Assembly (NCBI RefSeq): GCF_014898055.3
Contig: NW_023602073.1
Span: 19,391,784-19,455,783, forward strand
Length of the DNA: 64,000 nucleotides
DNA from: Talpa occidentalis
Taxonomy: Eukaryota; Chordata; Mammalia; Eulipotyphla; Talpidae
Direction of reading: 5' to 3'
Shown piece after piece: positions 1 to 11,389 of the stretch; position 1 is the first letter of the stretch, and every line of letters starts with the position of its first letter. A program made the position numbers and the translations under genes. The notes beneath the pieces are model-generated. The model did not search any database. It was not told the origin of the DNA and was given only the letters and a program-made list of their open reading frames with translations.

Positions 1-870
1 GGCTCCATCCTGCTTCCTTCCTCAGTCTCCTCTGCAGCTTCTCCTCTTCCTGCTCAGCTCCACCCTCCCTTGGGTGGGGCAGGGAACCTCCTCCTTTCCT
101 GGGGACCACCCTGTTACAAAACTTTCAAATATTTAAAGAATATTTTCCACTTTAGAGTGTTAAGAATCTCTTTCCTGGTCATTTCTGGCTTGGCTTGTCA
201 ATCTCCGTGTTGCTGTATAAACATTATGTCAGCAGTCACATTTCTATCTGGGCATATAACAGGATTGTAACTGTTGGCATTCGTTGCTGATATTTAAATT
301 TCTTGCACTTCTGAAATACAAAACTATTTGAAATGCAAATATCAGTGTTCAAAATAATTAGCAGAAAGAAAGAAAAACAGCTATTTCTCTTCACTTCCTT
401 ATTCCATCTTCTCTTCCTTTAGTTTCTGATTTTCTGAAATTGATCTCCTTATAAAAGACTAATCTTGATAAAGCCACATGGACCAGGTGGGATTTCTTAG
501 CAGGTTATTTATGCCTCCATGGACAAGTGGATTTTGTGATCCTTTTCTTCTATTTTCATGTGCTTTTCGATTTTTAACAGTGAGCATGCGTCACTTTTAT
601 GAAAAGAAACATGTATTTGTTGTTGTCTCTTTGAGAAGCAAAAATTTCTTTCATATAAGAACCTCCCAAGAGAGCTGAATGGGAGGGTCCCAAGGGCCAA
701 CTAAGCAGCTCCCCGACACCCATCCCACTTAGAGGAAAGGTCTAGAGCACTTTTGAGAAAAACAAAATACTTAAGATCAGGTCGAGGGAGACAGGAAGCA
801 GAGATAGAGTGAGACTCCAGATACAACATGGGGCGGGAAAGCACCACCAGAAACCAGTTGCTGCAGAAAA
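1..870. other. intergenic, 3' of GPX6
   Basis: AT-rich sequence beyond the presumed GPX6 polyadenylation site. I see no gene, tRNA or clear repeat. The short open frames here have no recognisable protein signature and no splice context. Confidence 0.5.
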
Positions 871-871
871 T

Positions 872-877
872 TTTAAT
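872..877 (-). terminator. possible GPX6 polyadenylation signal (ATTAAA)
   Basis: The minus strand reads ATTAAA here, about 700 nt past the GPX6 stop codon and about 120 nt past the candidate SECIS. It is the common variant hexamer. No AATAAA occurs nearer on that strand, so this is a plausible but unproven 3' end. Confidence 0.3.
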
Positions 878-995
878 TTGAGACTGTGATGAGTTTAAAG
901 CTGGGAAGGCTCCAGGTGAGGAGAAATCCCGTCGTTCAGAATGAAGGGACATCCCTGCCCCATGCCATGACCTGAATGCACCAAAGGGCCTGGCA

Positions 996-1066
996 CAGGG
1001 AGGCTCTGATAGGGTCTGACCCAGAGGGCTTTGTGACCCACCATCATGGAGATGCCCCTCCTCTGG
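996..1066 (-). promoter_or_regulatory. candidate SECIS element in GPX6 3'UTR
   Basis: On the minus strand an ATGA (1044-1047) is followed after 11 nt by AAA and then a CCC/GGG mini-stem, which is Form 2-like. The nine bases after ATGA (TGGTGGGTC) pair with GACCC-T-ATCA, leaving one bulged base, and a GA follows directly (1005-1006) to oppose the ATGA. This gives the tandem G.A quartet geometry of SECIS elements. It is the only ATGA on this strand between the GPX6 stop and this point. A SECIS is required to decode the in-frame UGA of GPX6. Folding was done by eye; helix I below the quartet is only partly complementary. Confidence 0.5.
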
Positions 1067-1426
1067 GTGAAGCGAGGGTTCTGGTCTCACTCTGTCTTCA
1101 GAGAGCCTAGAAGAGAGCTAAGGTGTCAGGGACCAGCAGAGCTACCTAGGGAGGGGGTTTTACAACATGTGCCTCTGGTGGAGAGAAGTGGTTACTTGAC
1201 AGAAGGGAAACTTGAGAGACTGTTGCCAGTTTCTGCTGTCTTTAGCCTTCAGGACAGAGAAAGGACAGATGTCAGGGCTTCTGGGAACTGCCTTTTTAGG
1301 GGCATGGGAGAGTCTGAACCCTGATACATGATTTTCCTTTGGAATAGGGTAGGAAAAACTTGGTATTTTATGATCAGAAAGTTGGGGGGATAATCTTTTG
1401 TTCCCCTAATTTTCAAAGGCATATGC

Positions 1427-1456
1427 GTGCGCGCGCACACACACATACACACACTT
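1427..1456. repeat. GCGC/CACA microsatellite
   Basis: Alternating purine-pyrimidine tract (GTGCGCGCGCACACACA type) in the GPX6 3'UTR; potential Z-DNA former. Confidence 0.7.
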
Positions 1457-1468
1457 GGGCATTACAAT

Positions 1469-1512
1469 ATGGGTTGGTCTCAGCTCAGGGAGGCTGCACA
1501 GGAAGGGATGTA
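1469..1512 (+). repeat. direct repeat copy 1 (GPX6 3'UTR)
   Basis: About 43 bp, beginning TATGGGTTGGTCTCAGCTCA, recurs at 2609-2651 with about three mismatches. One copy lies in the GPX6 3'UTR and the other in intron 4. Confidence 0.7.
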
Positions 1513-1583
1513 ACAGAGCCGGACCTTCTCCAAAGCAAGCTCTTCAGGTGGAGGCAGGCCGGCTGCCTCTGCCCTGCTGGGGC

Positions 1584-4500
1584 TCAGCTGAGCCGCTTCA
1601 GGTACTCGAGGATGTCGGACTTGACGCTGCTGACAGGAGTTTGATGGAACCAGCGCATGACAGGCACGCCATCGGGCCCTACCAGGAACTTCTCAAAGTT
1701 CCAGCGGATGTCGTGGACCTTTATGGGCTCCCAGAAGAGGCGGTCTGATGGGCCCAACAGATCGGAGGTGGGAGGGCAGGAATTCTGGAGCAGACATAGG
1801 AAAGAGAGGACAAGTTTTGGGCTGTTTCTGTGTGGCCAGTCTTAGCCCTGCCCCAGACAGGCTCCTCACCGTTATGTAATCTCAATGTGTGAACTGCCTG
1901 ACCTGCTCCGAGGGCGTCCTCAGGCACCTGAGAGTGTGTGCTAGTCAGCACCTGCCCTCTCTGTCTGCCCCCCTGGCCCATGATTATGGTATAGCGCCTC
2001 AGAAAAGCATTGTCTTCTGCTCTCTTTGGTCGGCATAGCTGCTCTGTGCTTCAGTTTCCTTAGCTTAAAAAAAAAAAAGGCTTGGTTTAGAGTAGTGGTT
2101 CCCAGAGTATAGTGCTTCATTGGTCAGCAAAAGTTCATTGGCTACTTTTTGGAGGTTAATGTAGAGGAAAAAACATTCATTTTCACAAGAAAAATCAAGC
2201 CTACTCCAACTACAGATTCAGAAGTTTGTGGAAGAACATAAAATTGAAGATATCACCACTTTGTGTGATAAAATGGCAATGTTTATGGCATACATAGCCC
2301 AGTATTAACTTAGTCATGGTGAATGATGGTGTTTTCTATTCAATAAGTTCAATATTGTGAAAAACTCCCCCAAACCACCTGCTGGCCATGGATGGGTACA
2401 AGTTTCCACCGGGACTGAGTTTGTTGCAAACCAGCATTTGGGAAATAGTGGACTAAGAGATCCTGGGGCTTTTTCTACACTGGTTTTTTGTTCTAACACT
2501 GCGACTCGAAGTCAATCCCCACAGGACACTCTGCATTATCTATTTCTATGTTTGCCTCCCTGATATGATATGAGTTCCTTCAGGGAAGAGATTGAGCCCT
2601 GTTGACAGTATGGGTTGGTCTCAGCTCAAGGAGGCTGGACAGGAAGCGATGAGTTTGCTAACTCATTGGAGAGCACAGTTCCTTGCACGTGCTAGGGTTG
2701 GAGGGATGGCTGATGGATAATGTTAGAGCTGTCCTAATGTTACACAGTTTCTCCACTGAGATAATGGCTCACAGGAGATAGTGCACAATCCTCACACTTA
2801 TCTGAGCACTTCTGTCCAAGGAGGCCAACCCCAACCCCAGACTAGAGCCCCAGGCCTTCAGGGCCTCTCTTTCACCTGACCTGACTCATCCATTCTTATA
2901 CACACTGACCTTCAGGAAGGTGAAGACCTTCTGTTCTTTGTCTCCATTCACGTCCCCTTTCTCAAAGAGCTGAAAATTGGGAACGAAGCCACCGCCTGGA
3001 CGCACGTACCTGCAGCAAACCAGAACACTTCTAAGAGGATCCAAATGAAGACAAGAACAGCTAGTAAAGGCCGAGGCAATGTCACCACAAAAGGAAACCA
3101 GAGCTAAAGAGGGGGAGAAGATAGACAGGGAAGGTAATGAAAGAGAGGTCCCTGGTAATCAGGACTTTGTTTATAGGCTTGATGGAGCCAAAAGAGAATT
3201 CCAAGAAAATTAGAAGGCAATAAATAAGGATTCCTTAAATTATTCCTGGTTAATTTCTATTTCCTACAGTCCTCCTTTCCCCTATGCTTCCTTTTTTTTT
3301 TTTTTTTAAAGATTTATTTATGCATAGAAGAACTGGGGTGCAGACAGACTGAAACACACTGCTGAGGGGAGCAGTGGGTGAGTCAGGAGAGGTCTGCTGT
3401 GCCATATGTGTAGCTCCCTGCCTGGGGATTGAACTCCTGCTGCAGATAGCTTCATAGAGCTGCAACTTAACCCTTTGCGCCACCAGGGAGGCCCTCCTCT
3501 GAGCTTTTCTGTTAGATGTTCCCCAGGTTCAGCATCAAAAAACTCAGATAGGACACTTGAGCACACTAGTAGGGCAGGGCAGAATCCAAAGCATCATGAT
3601 GATGTTCTAGTTTCCCGAATGAGAGGGCATCTGGGCAGAACAGGGAAGAAAACTCCTGACAGGGTCCCTGCAGGGTCCCAAGCGGTACTCACTTGAGCCC
3701 AGAAAGGATCTCCGAGTTCTTTCCTGGCTCCTGTTTTCCAAATTGGTTGCAGGGAAAACCCAACACCACGACTCCAAAAGCTCTCAGCTCCTCCTGTAGT
3801 GCATTCAGTTCTGCAGTAGAGAGAGCCCGGTGGGCAGGTGGCGGGCAGCCCTGCCTTGAGCAGAGGCAGACCGCTGGGTGTCTCCCTTTGTCACGGGAAT
3901 AAATTGAGGACTGTGGAGAGGTAGTATCCAGAGCTAAGTCCAAATAGCTGCTGTTTTTCGCGTGCAGCAATTCCTATTAGTGACTCCACTTCTCTGTCTA
4001 CTAGAAGGCTTTATAAAAAGCGCAGGCCCCTGTCCTGTTTGATTCCGAAGAAAAATCAGATTTACATGCCACTGCCTTCCTTAGTAAAGCCTTGATTGAT
4101 TTTTTTTTTTTTAAATGTGAGGAAAATGCAAAATGGGCATTTACCCCTGCCCCCCACCCCCTTCTTCCCAATATCTGATCAGCTAGACGCGGTGAAACCA
4201 GAACACAGCCCGGGCCAGAGCCGGCCCAGTCGCGGCGCGCGTTCTTACCCACGTACTGGGGGGTCAGGCCTCAGAAGGTGGCCACGTTGACGAAGAGCAC
4301 GTGCTTGCCCGCGAACTGCTGGAACTGGACGTACTCCTCGCCGCCGAGCGTGAGGGCGCCGTACTCGTAGATGGTGCCTGCCACCCCCTTGTAGCAGTCC
4401 ACCTGGAAGGCAGCAGAAAGCGCCGAGGATGGGGTGATGACAGAACTAGCAATTCCTAACCTCTGCGGAGATGTTCAAAGAAACGCCTTTGCCCACCCAG

Positions 4501-4926
4501 CATCGCTTCTCCCTTCCCTGGGGGGGGGGCTCCGCGATCCACGCACTAGCCCCCCCCCCCCAGCTATTCGCTACTCCCCGCGGATTTCTCGGAATCCACA
4601 GGTCGCCCCAAGTTCCAGACCCGCGTGGACGGGTCAGGCTCGCGCCGGGAGCGGCCGCCGGGGCGGGTGGGGGAGCGGCCGAGCTCAGGGGGGCGCGGCG
4701 GGAGGCCCCCCGGCGGCGCGGGGGCAGGTGTTTGCAGAACGGGCCTTTCCCGGGCGGGAGACACGTCCTCCAGGAAGAGGAGACGCAACTCCTGCGGCCG
4801 CGACCGGGCAGTCACTCCGCTTCCCAGAGGGACACTCACCTTCGTCTTCTGCGGCTCCGGGGTCAGCTGAGCGAAGCCCCCCAGGAACAGCGGGAAGAGA
4901 CAGGAGGCCCAGAGCCGCGGGGTCAT
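1584..4926 (-). CDS. GPX6: glutathione peroxidase 6 (selenoprotein), five exons
   Basis: Secreted glutathione peroxidase that reduces H2O2 and organic hydroperoxides with thiols. Coding exons on the minus strand: 4926-4840, 4402-4249, 3810-3693, 3009-2910 and 1784-1584 (87+154+118+100+201 nt, 219 codons plus stop). All have AG acceptors and GT donors and consistent phases. The N-terminus [20 protein letters not shown] is a signal peptide. Exon 2 holds ATF-UGA-GLT with TGA at codon 73, the family's Sec site. Exon 3 has [12 protein letters not shown] (catalytic Gln about 103). Exon 5 has [21 protein letters not shown] (catalytic Trp 181, Asn 182). The length fits mammalian GPX6. It is told from GPX5 by the Sec codon and by its orientation opposite GPX5. 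No frameshift was seen. A further in-frame ATG lies upstream at 5052. Confidence 0.93.
2609..2651 (+). repeat. direct repeat copy 2 (GPX6 intron 4)
   Basis: Partner of the copy at 1469-1512, in the same orientation, about 1.1 kb away across GPX6 exon 5. Confidence 0.7.
3288..3495 (-). mobile_element. tRNA-derived SINE (GPX6 intron 3)
   Basis: Poly-T at the left, then AAAGATTTATTTATGCATA, ending at the right in CACCAGGGAGGCC (reverse complement of the SINE head). Slightly shortened in the middle. Confidence 0.85.
4271..4273 (-). other. GPX6: GPX6 selenocysteine UGA codon
   Basis: Minus-strand TGA in frame within exon 2, flanked by codons for VNVATF upstream and GLTPQY downstream. The open frame continues on both sides with full family conservation. 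The equivalent codon in GPX5 is TGT (23544-23546). It is recoded as Sec in the family rather than acting as a stop. Confidence 0.9.
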
Positions 4927-5045
4927 GGCTGGGGCTGGGGCTGGGTCCGGGGCTGCCGGGACGCCCGGGAACGCGCTTCCTTTTGAGCCCGCGCAGGGGC
5001 GAGGTCGCAGAGCGCGCTCCAATCCACCGCGTGCACCTGCCGCAC
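4600..5045. promoter_or_regulatory. CpG-rich GPX6 5' region
   Basis: Very GC- and CpG-rich block covering GPX6 exon 1, the start of intron 1 and the presumed proximal promoter. No TATA box was recognised upstream of the ATG. Confidence 0.55.
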
Positions 5046-5049
5046 CCCT

Positions 5050-5262
5050 CAACCCACCCCTCCTCCCCTCTCTTCCCTCCCCCTCCCCTCCTCCTCCCCT
5101 CCCCCCTCTCCTCCCCTCCCCTCCTCCTCCTCCTCCTCCTCCTCCCCTCCTCCTCCTCCTCCTCCCCTCCTCCTCCTCCTCCCCTCCTCCTCCTCCTCCC
5201 CTCCCTCTCCTCCCCTCCCCTCCTCCTCCCCTTCTCCTCCCCTCCTCCTCCTCCCCCTCGTC
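5050..5262 (+). repeat. long (TCC)n/(CCCCT)n polypyrimidine tract
   Basis: About 200 nt of nearly pure C and T on the plus strand, mostly CTCCTCCTC and CCCCTCC units, starting about 125 bp upstream of the GPX6 ATG. On the GPX6 sense strand it is polypurine (GGA/GGGGA), a sequence type able to form H-DNA or G-quadruplexes. Long open frames across it are low-complexity artefacts. Confidence 0.95.
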
Positions 5263-5269
5263 CTCCGTC

Positions 5270-7390
5270 TTTTTACCCCCCCACCCCCCCAGTCCTCCAC
5301 CCCTCCACTCATTCCCAGGCTCTTCCCGCCCCCGCCCCCCCCACTGCCGGCCTCCGGCCGCGCGGGTTCAGGGCTCCCGGGCTTCCCACACTTGCAGCCG
5401 CGTGCATTCTGGCGGGTGTAGACGGATGCCGAACTCTCTGGAGTCCGCAGTGCCTTCTCCACCTTCTGGAAGCGACCGGCAGTCAATAGCCCACGGCTTG
5501 GGGGACGTGGGTGTCTCAGACACGTTGCCCAGCAGCCTGACCCCCTCCCCGCCCCCAGAGGACTTGTCGACGCAGGGGTAGCACACGCGGGCGCACATTC
5601 TCAATGCTACGTTGTCGGGGAGACCCGCCCGGGGCCAGGACTCCGTTTTCTGTCTATGATTGCGAGCATTTTTGCTCCTCTTTGACTCCACCAAGCAATT
5701 TATTGTGCGAGCCTAGTGGGGACCAACAGGCAGTCGTTGTATTGGAGACATTTTGGGGCTGAGAAAGAGGCACACGTCGCCCAGCCTCCCCTCCCATCTG
5801 CCACCTGCTGGTTTTTCAGGCCACCGCAACTTCCCTAAACCCCCTCCTTGACTGAGATAACTTCATCCCCATCAGTTCTTAGCCCATGTCTATTCAGCTC
5901 GGGCACTGCCCAGCCTCTATCCCATTCACATCCAAGACTTTCTCTGCTTTTGAACCAAAGCTTTGTTCAGGGTTGGATTCCTGTGAGCGCTTTTTGTGTT
6001 AGCTGGGATTTCTGGTTCTTCTCAAAGCTCTGCGATCCCTGGCTTGATACCTACCCAGCTGGGTGGGCCCCAGGCATTGAGGCAGCCATCAGAAGACTCC
6101 TTTGGTGAGAGACCTACATCTTCTTCAGCTCTTTGGCCTCTCTCTCCAGTCTCAGTTCAACCAGTGACTGGACTTAAGCAACGAAGTGACAGAGACCATT
6201 GCGTGCAGTGCCCAGGTGTGCCCCACTCGCCCCTACACAGTGATCACTCTGTGTCTTTGTGTTCTTATTGGTAAAGCTGGGGTAACAATAGTATCCTCTA
6301 CTCAAGACTGCTGTGAGGGTTAAAGGACCCCACCCAGGAGTGAGTGGCAGGGAAGCAACTAGAAGTGTATGTCTCACTCACACGTTCAGTTTGATGTATG
6401 AGGAAACTGGATCCCGAGACAAGTGGCACATCAGAGGCCGCTGGTCGGTCAGTAATAAGTGAAAGCAAATTTCTCACCCCTGCTCTAGGGCCCTTTGCCT
6501 GGATCCACCTGGATCATCAGTCATGACCAAATCTCTACTGAGCTGATTTACATTTGCTCACCTTTCAATAACTGGTCCTTGAGTGATAAGGAGACACTAT
6601 GGGATATCTTATCTGTAAGCTAAATGTCCTAAAATCCAAACTCCCCAACTTCCAGGCTTCTAATATTCCGGATGAGCTTTTGAGTACCGTTGCTCCTGGC
6701 CTCCAGCAGTGAGGAGCGAAGTACAGGGCCCATGCTGAGTGGGTTCACCTGAAGGTATTTCAGGGCTAGGATTCCCCTTTGCCCCTCCTGGGGGGGTCCC
6801 TGGTTCTAATCCCCATTATCTTCTTCCAGAAATGTTGACCCAGTTCAATTCTTGTTTTCTCCTTCCAGGATTTTTCTTTATATACCCATTAGCTTGTCTT
6901 CTTAATTCCAGGGTCTTCTCTGATCCCACACCCTGTTTCTGTGACTTTACTAAAGGTCGATTTTGTTGACTCCATTCTTAGGTTAAACTCGCCTTGATTC
7001 TTAAATTTTGATTTGACATTCTCCCATCGGGCATTCAAAATCCTTCCTGATTTGACCTCAACCGAATCCCCAGGTATACCTATCCCTCCATAACTATTGT
7101 TTCTGGCACCTTGAACTGTCTCTATCAACCAAGACCTACCTAGATAGATTGATTCTTGATATTTCAGGTCAAATATGAGTCAGGACTTTGGCTCAGGAAT
7201 GGGGTCATTCCTGAGAGATTTTTAGATATATTAATTACATGTTTTTGTTCAAAATGATGGGATGACATCTTTGTCAAACAGAACTTCAAAGGTAACTTCT
7301 AAGTTACAAATCGGAGCCCTGGGAGCCTTGAATTAGACCTCAGATCAGTCTTGCTGCCTTTCACAAATAGTTCATGGAGTAGGGAAGCAA
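5270..7390. other. intergenic, upstream of GPX6
   Basis: GC-rich to about 5660, then ordinary sequence. Weak MIR-like stretches may lie around 6250-6470 (GAGGAAACTGG-type text). No gene or tRNA was recognised. Confidence 0.4.
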
Positions 7391-7405
7391 AGCATGGGAG
7401 ATTTA

Positions 7406-7907
7406 TTTATTTTCTATATTTTTTATTTTATATGTATTTTTACATTGTTATTCATTTTTGCACAATGTATGCTTTCTCATCTTGGTTATAGTCCCGGTGA
7501 AATTCCCACCACCCATTCACCGGTGACCATCACCATAGTCCCTTGTGCTCTTCCCACCCCTGTTTTGATCCTACTCCCTCCCCTTGGCCCCCACAGAATG
7601 TCTCTGGTTTATAGTTGCCTGTTGATTTTGATTTTCACTTTATTATAATGCCTTTCGATTGCTGAGTAATATTCCATTGTGTATATGTCCCACATCTTCT
7701 TGATCCAGTCATTTGTTTTTGGGCATTTGGGTTGTTTCCATAGCTTACCTATTGTAAATAGTGCTGCTATAAACATAGGAGTGCAGGTGTCCTTTTGAAT
7801 TAATGTTTTTGTGTCCTTTGGGTAGATACCTAGGAGTGGAATTGCTGAATCATAAGGAAGATCCATTTTTAGCAGTTTGAGGAACCTCCACACAGCTTTC
7901 CATAATG
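7406..7907 (-). mobile_element. 5'-truncated LINE-1, ORF2 C-terminus and 3' end
   Basis: Minus-strand text encodes the familiar end of L1 ORF2 (LPYDSAIPLLGIYPKD, KMWDIYTMEYYSAI), with the A/T-rich 3' end at the left. It is flanked by a perfect 15-bp target duplication AGCATGGGAGATTTA (7391-7405 and 7908-7922). Only about 0.5 kb is present, so it is severely 5'-truncated and non-functional. Confidence 0.9.
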
Positions 7908-7922
7908 AGCATGGGAGATTTA

Positions 7923-10900
7923 GATTGACTTGTCAATTGCTGCTTCTTTGACCCAATCAAGATGAAGCAGCTTCAAGGACATAGACAAGATTTCGAAGAA
8001 ATGATGTTCATGAGATGATAGGGTACTTACTGGGTTGAAATGTCTTCCTCTAAGTCGATATGTTGAAATCACTACCTCCCCCCACCCCTTAGAATGTGAT
8101 GTTGTTTATAAATAGGGTGATTGCCAATGTAATTAGTTAGGATTGTGTTGTGCTGTGGTAGGGTGGACCTCTAATCCTATGTCACCAGTGATCTTGCGGA
8201 GATGGACATGGAGATTGGTGTGTCGCTGTTACAAGAAACATCTGGGGTACCCAGCAGCTGGAAGAGGCAAGAAAGGACCCTGCCTTATAGGTTTCAGAGG
8301 AAACATAGCTCTGATGATGCCTTGATTTTGAACTTCTAGTCTCCAGAAGGGTGAAACAATATGTTTCTGGAGTTCACATCGTTTAGTCTGTCGCACTTTG
8401 CTCGGGCAGCCCTTGGAAGAAAATAGCAATTCTCGGAAAGAAATATCAATTCAGAGCTAAGAACCAAGTTCTCTCTGGTTTCCTTCTGGTTTCACCCATT
8501 GCCTTATTTCTATCCCCAAACTCAACACAGCTTCTTTAATTTTCAGTTTCTTTGATCAAAAAGGAAACAAAGCTCTTCACTGTTTCCATGTAGTCCCTCA
8601 TCTGAGTTCCAAAATGAACAGACTCTTTATTTACCTGAACCCCTATTAGAGATTCAAGCTTCTGCTTATTCTACCTGAACGATTTTTCTGACTTAGTCCC
8701 TCTTCCTAGGTACACGCTGCCCTGAGAACTCCAGAAACTTTCTTCTCTACACAGCAAGTGGGAGACATAGACATAATTCTGGATTTATCAGAATTTTGTA
8801 ATGTCATTCTATTTCTATTATAAATTACATTTCCACATCTATCACCTCATTTTGTCCATTCCATCACAGTGGAAATGAGGCAAAAGAAGCACATTTTCTT
8901 TAATTTACAAATGTGAGAGTAAGTTTTAAAAACATAAAATCACTTGACTATAAGTCGAGATTTATTCCCTCCTTTTAAAATATCCTTTGATTTCTTTAGA
9001 GCTACAAACTGGATTTAAATCTAGTTACTAAACCTAAATCTACTAACACCACACACTGGGATTTTGAGGAGAGTGATCTTTTCTGGCCATAGTTTCCTTT
9101 CAGTTTCATTTTTGTCCATATGTATGCCCATTGTTGCCTCATCCTGGAGAACACCTCAGACCCAGGCTGGCTGTGGCACTAATCCTGAGCCCTCATGAAG
9201 GCCTCTGACCCTGAAGCAAACTCCTCCTGAAAACTCACTACTGACAAAATTACCTTCCTCCTGTGCTCCAGGAAATAATTTTAGTGCTTGGTGAGACAAA
9301 AGGGACAATGTCTAAAGAAGAATATACAGTTTCTCAGGTATCGCCCATGTCTATTATTCTCCTCTTAATGTTTCAGGGAGGTGACAATGATCCCTGCACA
9401 ACCATGGACATCTGAGATACCCAGAGTTCCCACGAGGGGCACAGAATCAGACTTTCTCCCATAAGACAAAGCCTCAAAGCTGCGGTACCTCAGGCATTGC
9501 TCCTCCCTAGGAACTAAGAAATGTACCTATCTCCTCAGATGGAGATTCACACTCACATGTGCTCTGATTTCAAATCTGAACTTCGTCATAGCCTAAATAT
9601 GGCCCTAAAGATATCAGGTTTAATTCCTGGAACCTCTAAATGTTATTTATGTGGCAAAGATTTGCAGATGTGATTAAGCATTTTGAGTTGAAGAGATTAT
9701 CCTGGATTATCTGGATTATCGCAGGCATCCTTTTAAGAGAAAAGCAGGGGGAGATTTTCCTGACACCGGAGATGGAAGGCAATGGCATCTAGAGGCTGGA
9801 GAGATGCCTGGAAGGGATCATGAACCTTTATTTAAGTTTCCCATCTATGTCTCATTTTCTGTGAGCCCTTACCATAAGCATCTGCCGTCCATATTTCTAC
9901 CAACAGTTAGTTCCAGGCATTCTAAGTTTTTCCCACCAAGCATCTCAGCCCTCTTTCAGCCTCTGCCTATTATCCAATTCCAAAGCCTCTGCAACATTTT
10001 TAGGTATTTATCCATAGCATCTCCCCACTTCCAGGCACCAACATCTATAGTAGTTTCCTTTGGCTGCTGTAACAAGCCACCACATACTTAATGATGTAAG
10101 AGAACACAACTCTATTCTCTCACAGACCTGGAGGTCAGAATCCAACATCATTTTCACTGTATCAAGTCAAGGTGGGGCTGTGGGGAGAATCCATTTCTTG
10201 CCTCTTCTTTCTGGTGCTACTTGTTTTCCTTGATTTGTGCCTGAATCTCTCCAAATATTGCCTCCGTGGTCATGTTGCCTTCTCTTCTGTCTGTAGTCTA
10301 ACCTCTCTCAGAAGGCGTGTAAAAGCTGACAAGATGCTCGTGAACTGCCAAGTCAATTATGCAGGAATAGAATTGGAACACTGATACCGAATGCTGGCCT
10401 CAGTTTTCTTCAGCCAATAAAAGGAAACAGAGTTTGAGGAAAAGGAAAGTGGTTTAATTTGTTGACAAAGGATGAGGGCAGCAGACTCACGTCTGAAAGA
10501 CCACCATCCTGCTCTTTGACAGAGTGCAGGGGTATTTATATAAAGTGGAAAAAGGGGGAGATAGGCAAGGGTCTGCAAAGGGGTGGGGGAAACAGGTCTG
10601 CACAGAGACAGGTGGGCTCTGACTTGCTTTTTTCAACAAATACTGTTTCACTCCCTTCTCCTTGGTATGCAAGATGACAAACCTGTCAAACAAGGGGAAA
10701 TTGCAAGAAATATGGGAAAGACAAACTTGCTAATGCTTATTTGAGAGACCAATCATTTGCAACTGTGTCAACACTAGTAACATTTGCTCTCATGAAGGCC
10801 AGGATCTTTCTAGGTAGAGTCCAACTTCTGGTTCGAAGATCTCTTATGGCTGAGTGGGGTGTGTGTCTATGATTTTCTGGACACCAGACTTGGTGTTCAA

Positions 10901-11389
10901 GAACTTAATTCAATGATAACACCAAGTCCCAGAGATAACACAGACCTTCCAGTCTAAGAACTCAGTCCCACAGGGCATCCCCACTACAGGGGCCTGTTGT
11001 ATGTTCTGGGGGGAGGCACCTGTACTTCCGATTGATTAGCTATAGAATGGGGTTTCCCATAGTCACCTCCTTAGTTTCAATAGTTCACAAGACTAATTGC
11101 AGAACTCAGTTCATAATAAAGGACATAACTCAGGAATAGCCATGTGGAGGCAAAAGATAGCCCCTCCCCTCAAAATGTTCAGAACAGTCCTCTCCAATAA
11201 GTGTCACTTTGGCATGTGGGTTATTTTGAGCTGAAATCAACTGAGGTTCTTCAGGTTCACAAGAAATTTTTGCCACTTCCTTAACTACCTAGAAGAATGT
11301 AGATTTGGGGTCTTATGAAGAATTAGTCATCAGAAATAACCTTTCTGTCAGAATGACTATCCAAATGGCAAGGTAGATATCTATGAAAA
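7923..11389. other. intergenic with old repeat relics
   Basis: No gene seen. Three stretches resemble widespread ancient eutherian repeats: about 8035-8440 (ATATGTTGAAATCACTACC ... TGATTTTGAACTTCTAGTC), 9590-9740 (GCAGATGTGATTAAG) and 10050-10220 (TTGGCTGCTGTAACAAGCCA). I recognise the text type but cannot assign families without a library search. Confidence 0.4.

Noticed and set aside
3250..3566. Open frames repeating '[16 protein letters not shown]', seen at dozens of places
   Set aside because: These are translations of the SINE body in various frames, not a gene family.
4434..5489. 351-codon plus-strand open frame rich in Pro, Ser and Leu
   Set aside because: It runs antisense to GPX6 exon 1 and through the TCC tract; length comes from low-complexity sequence, with no domain.
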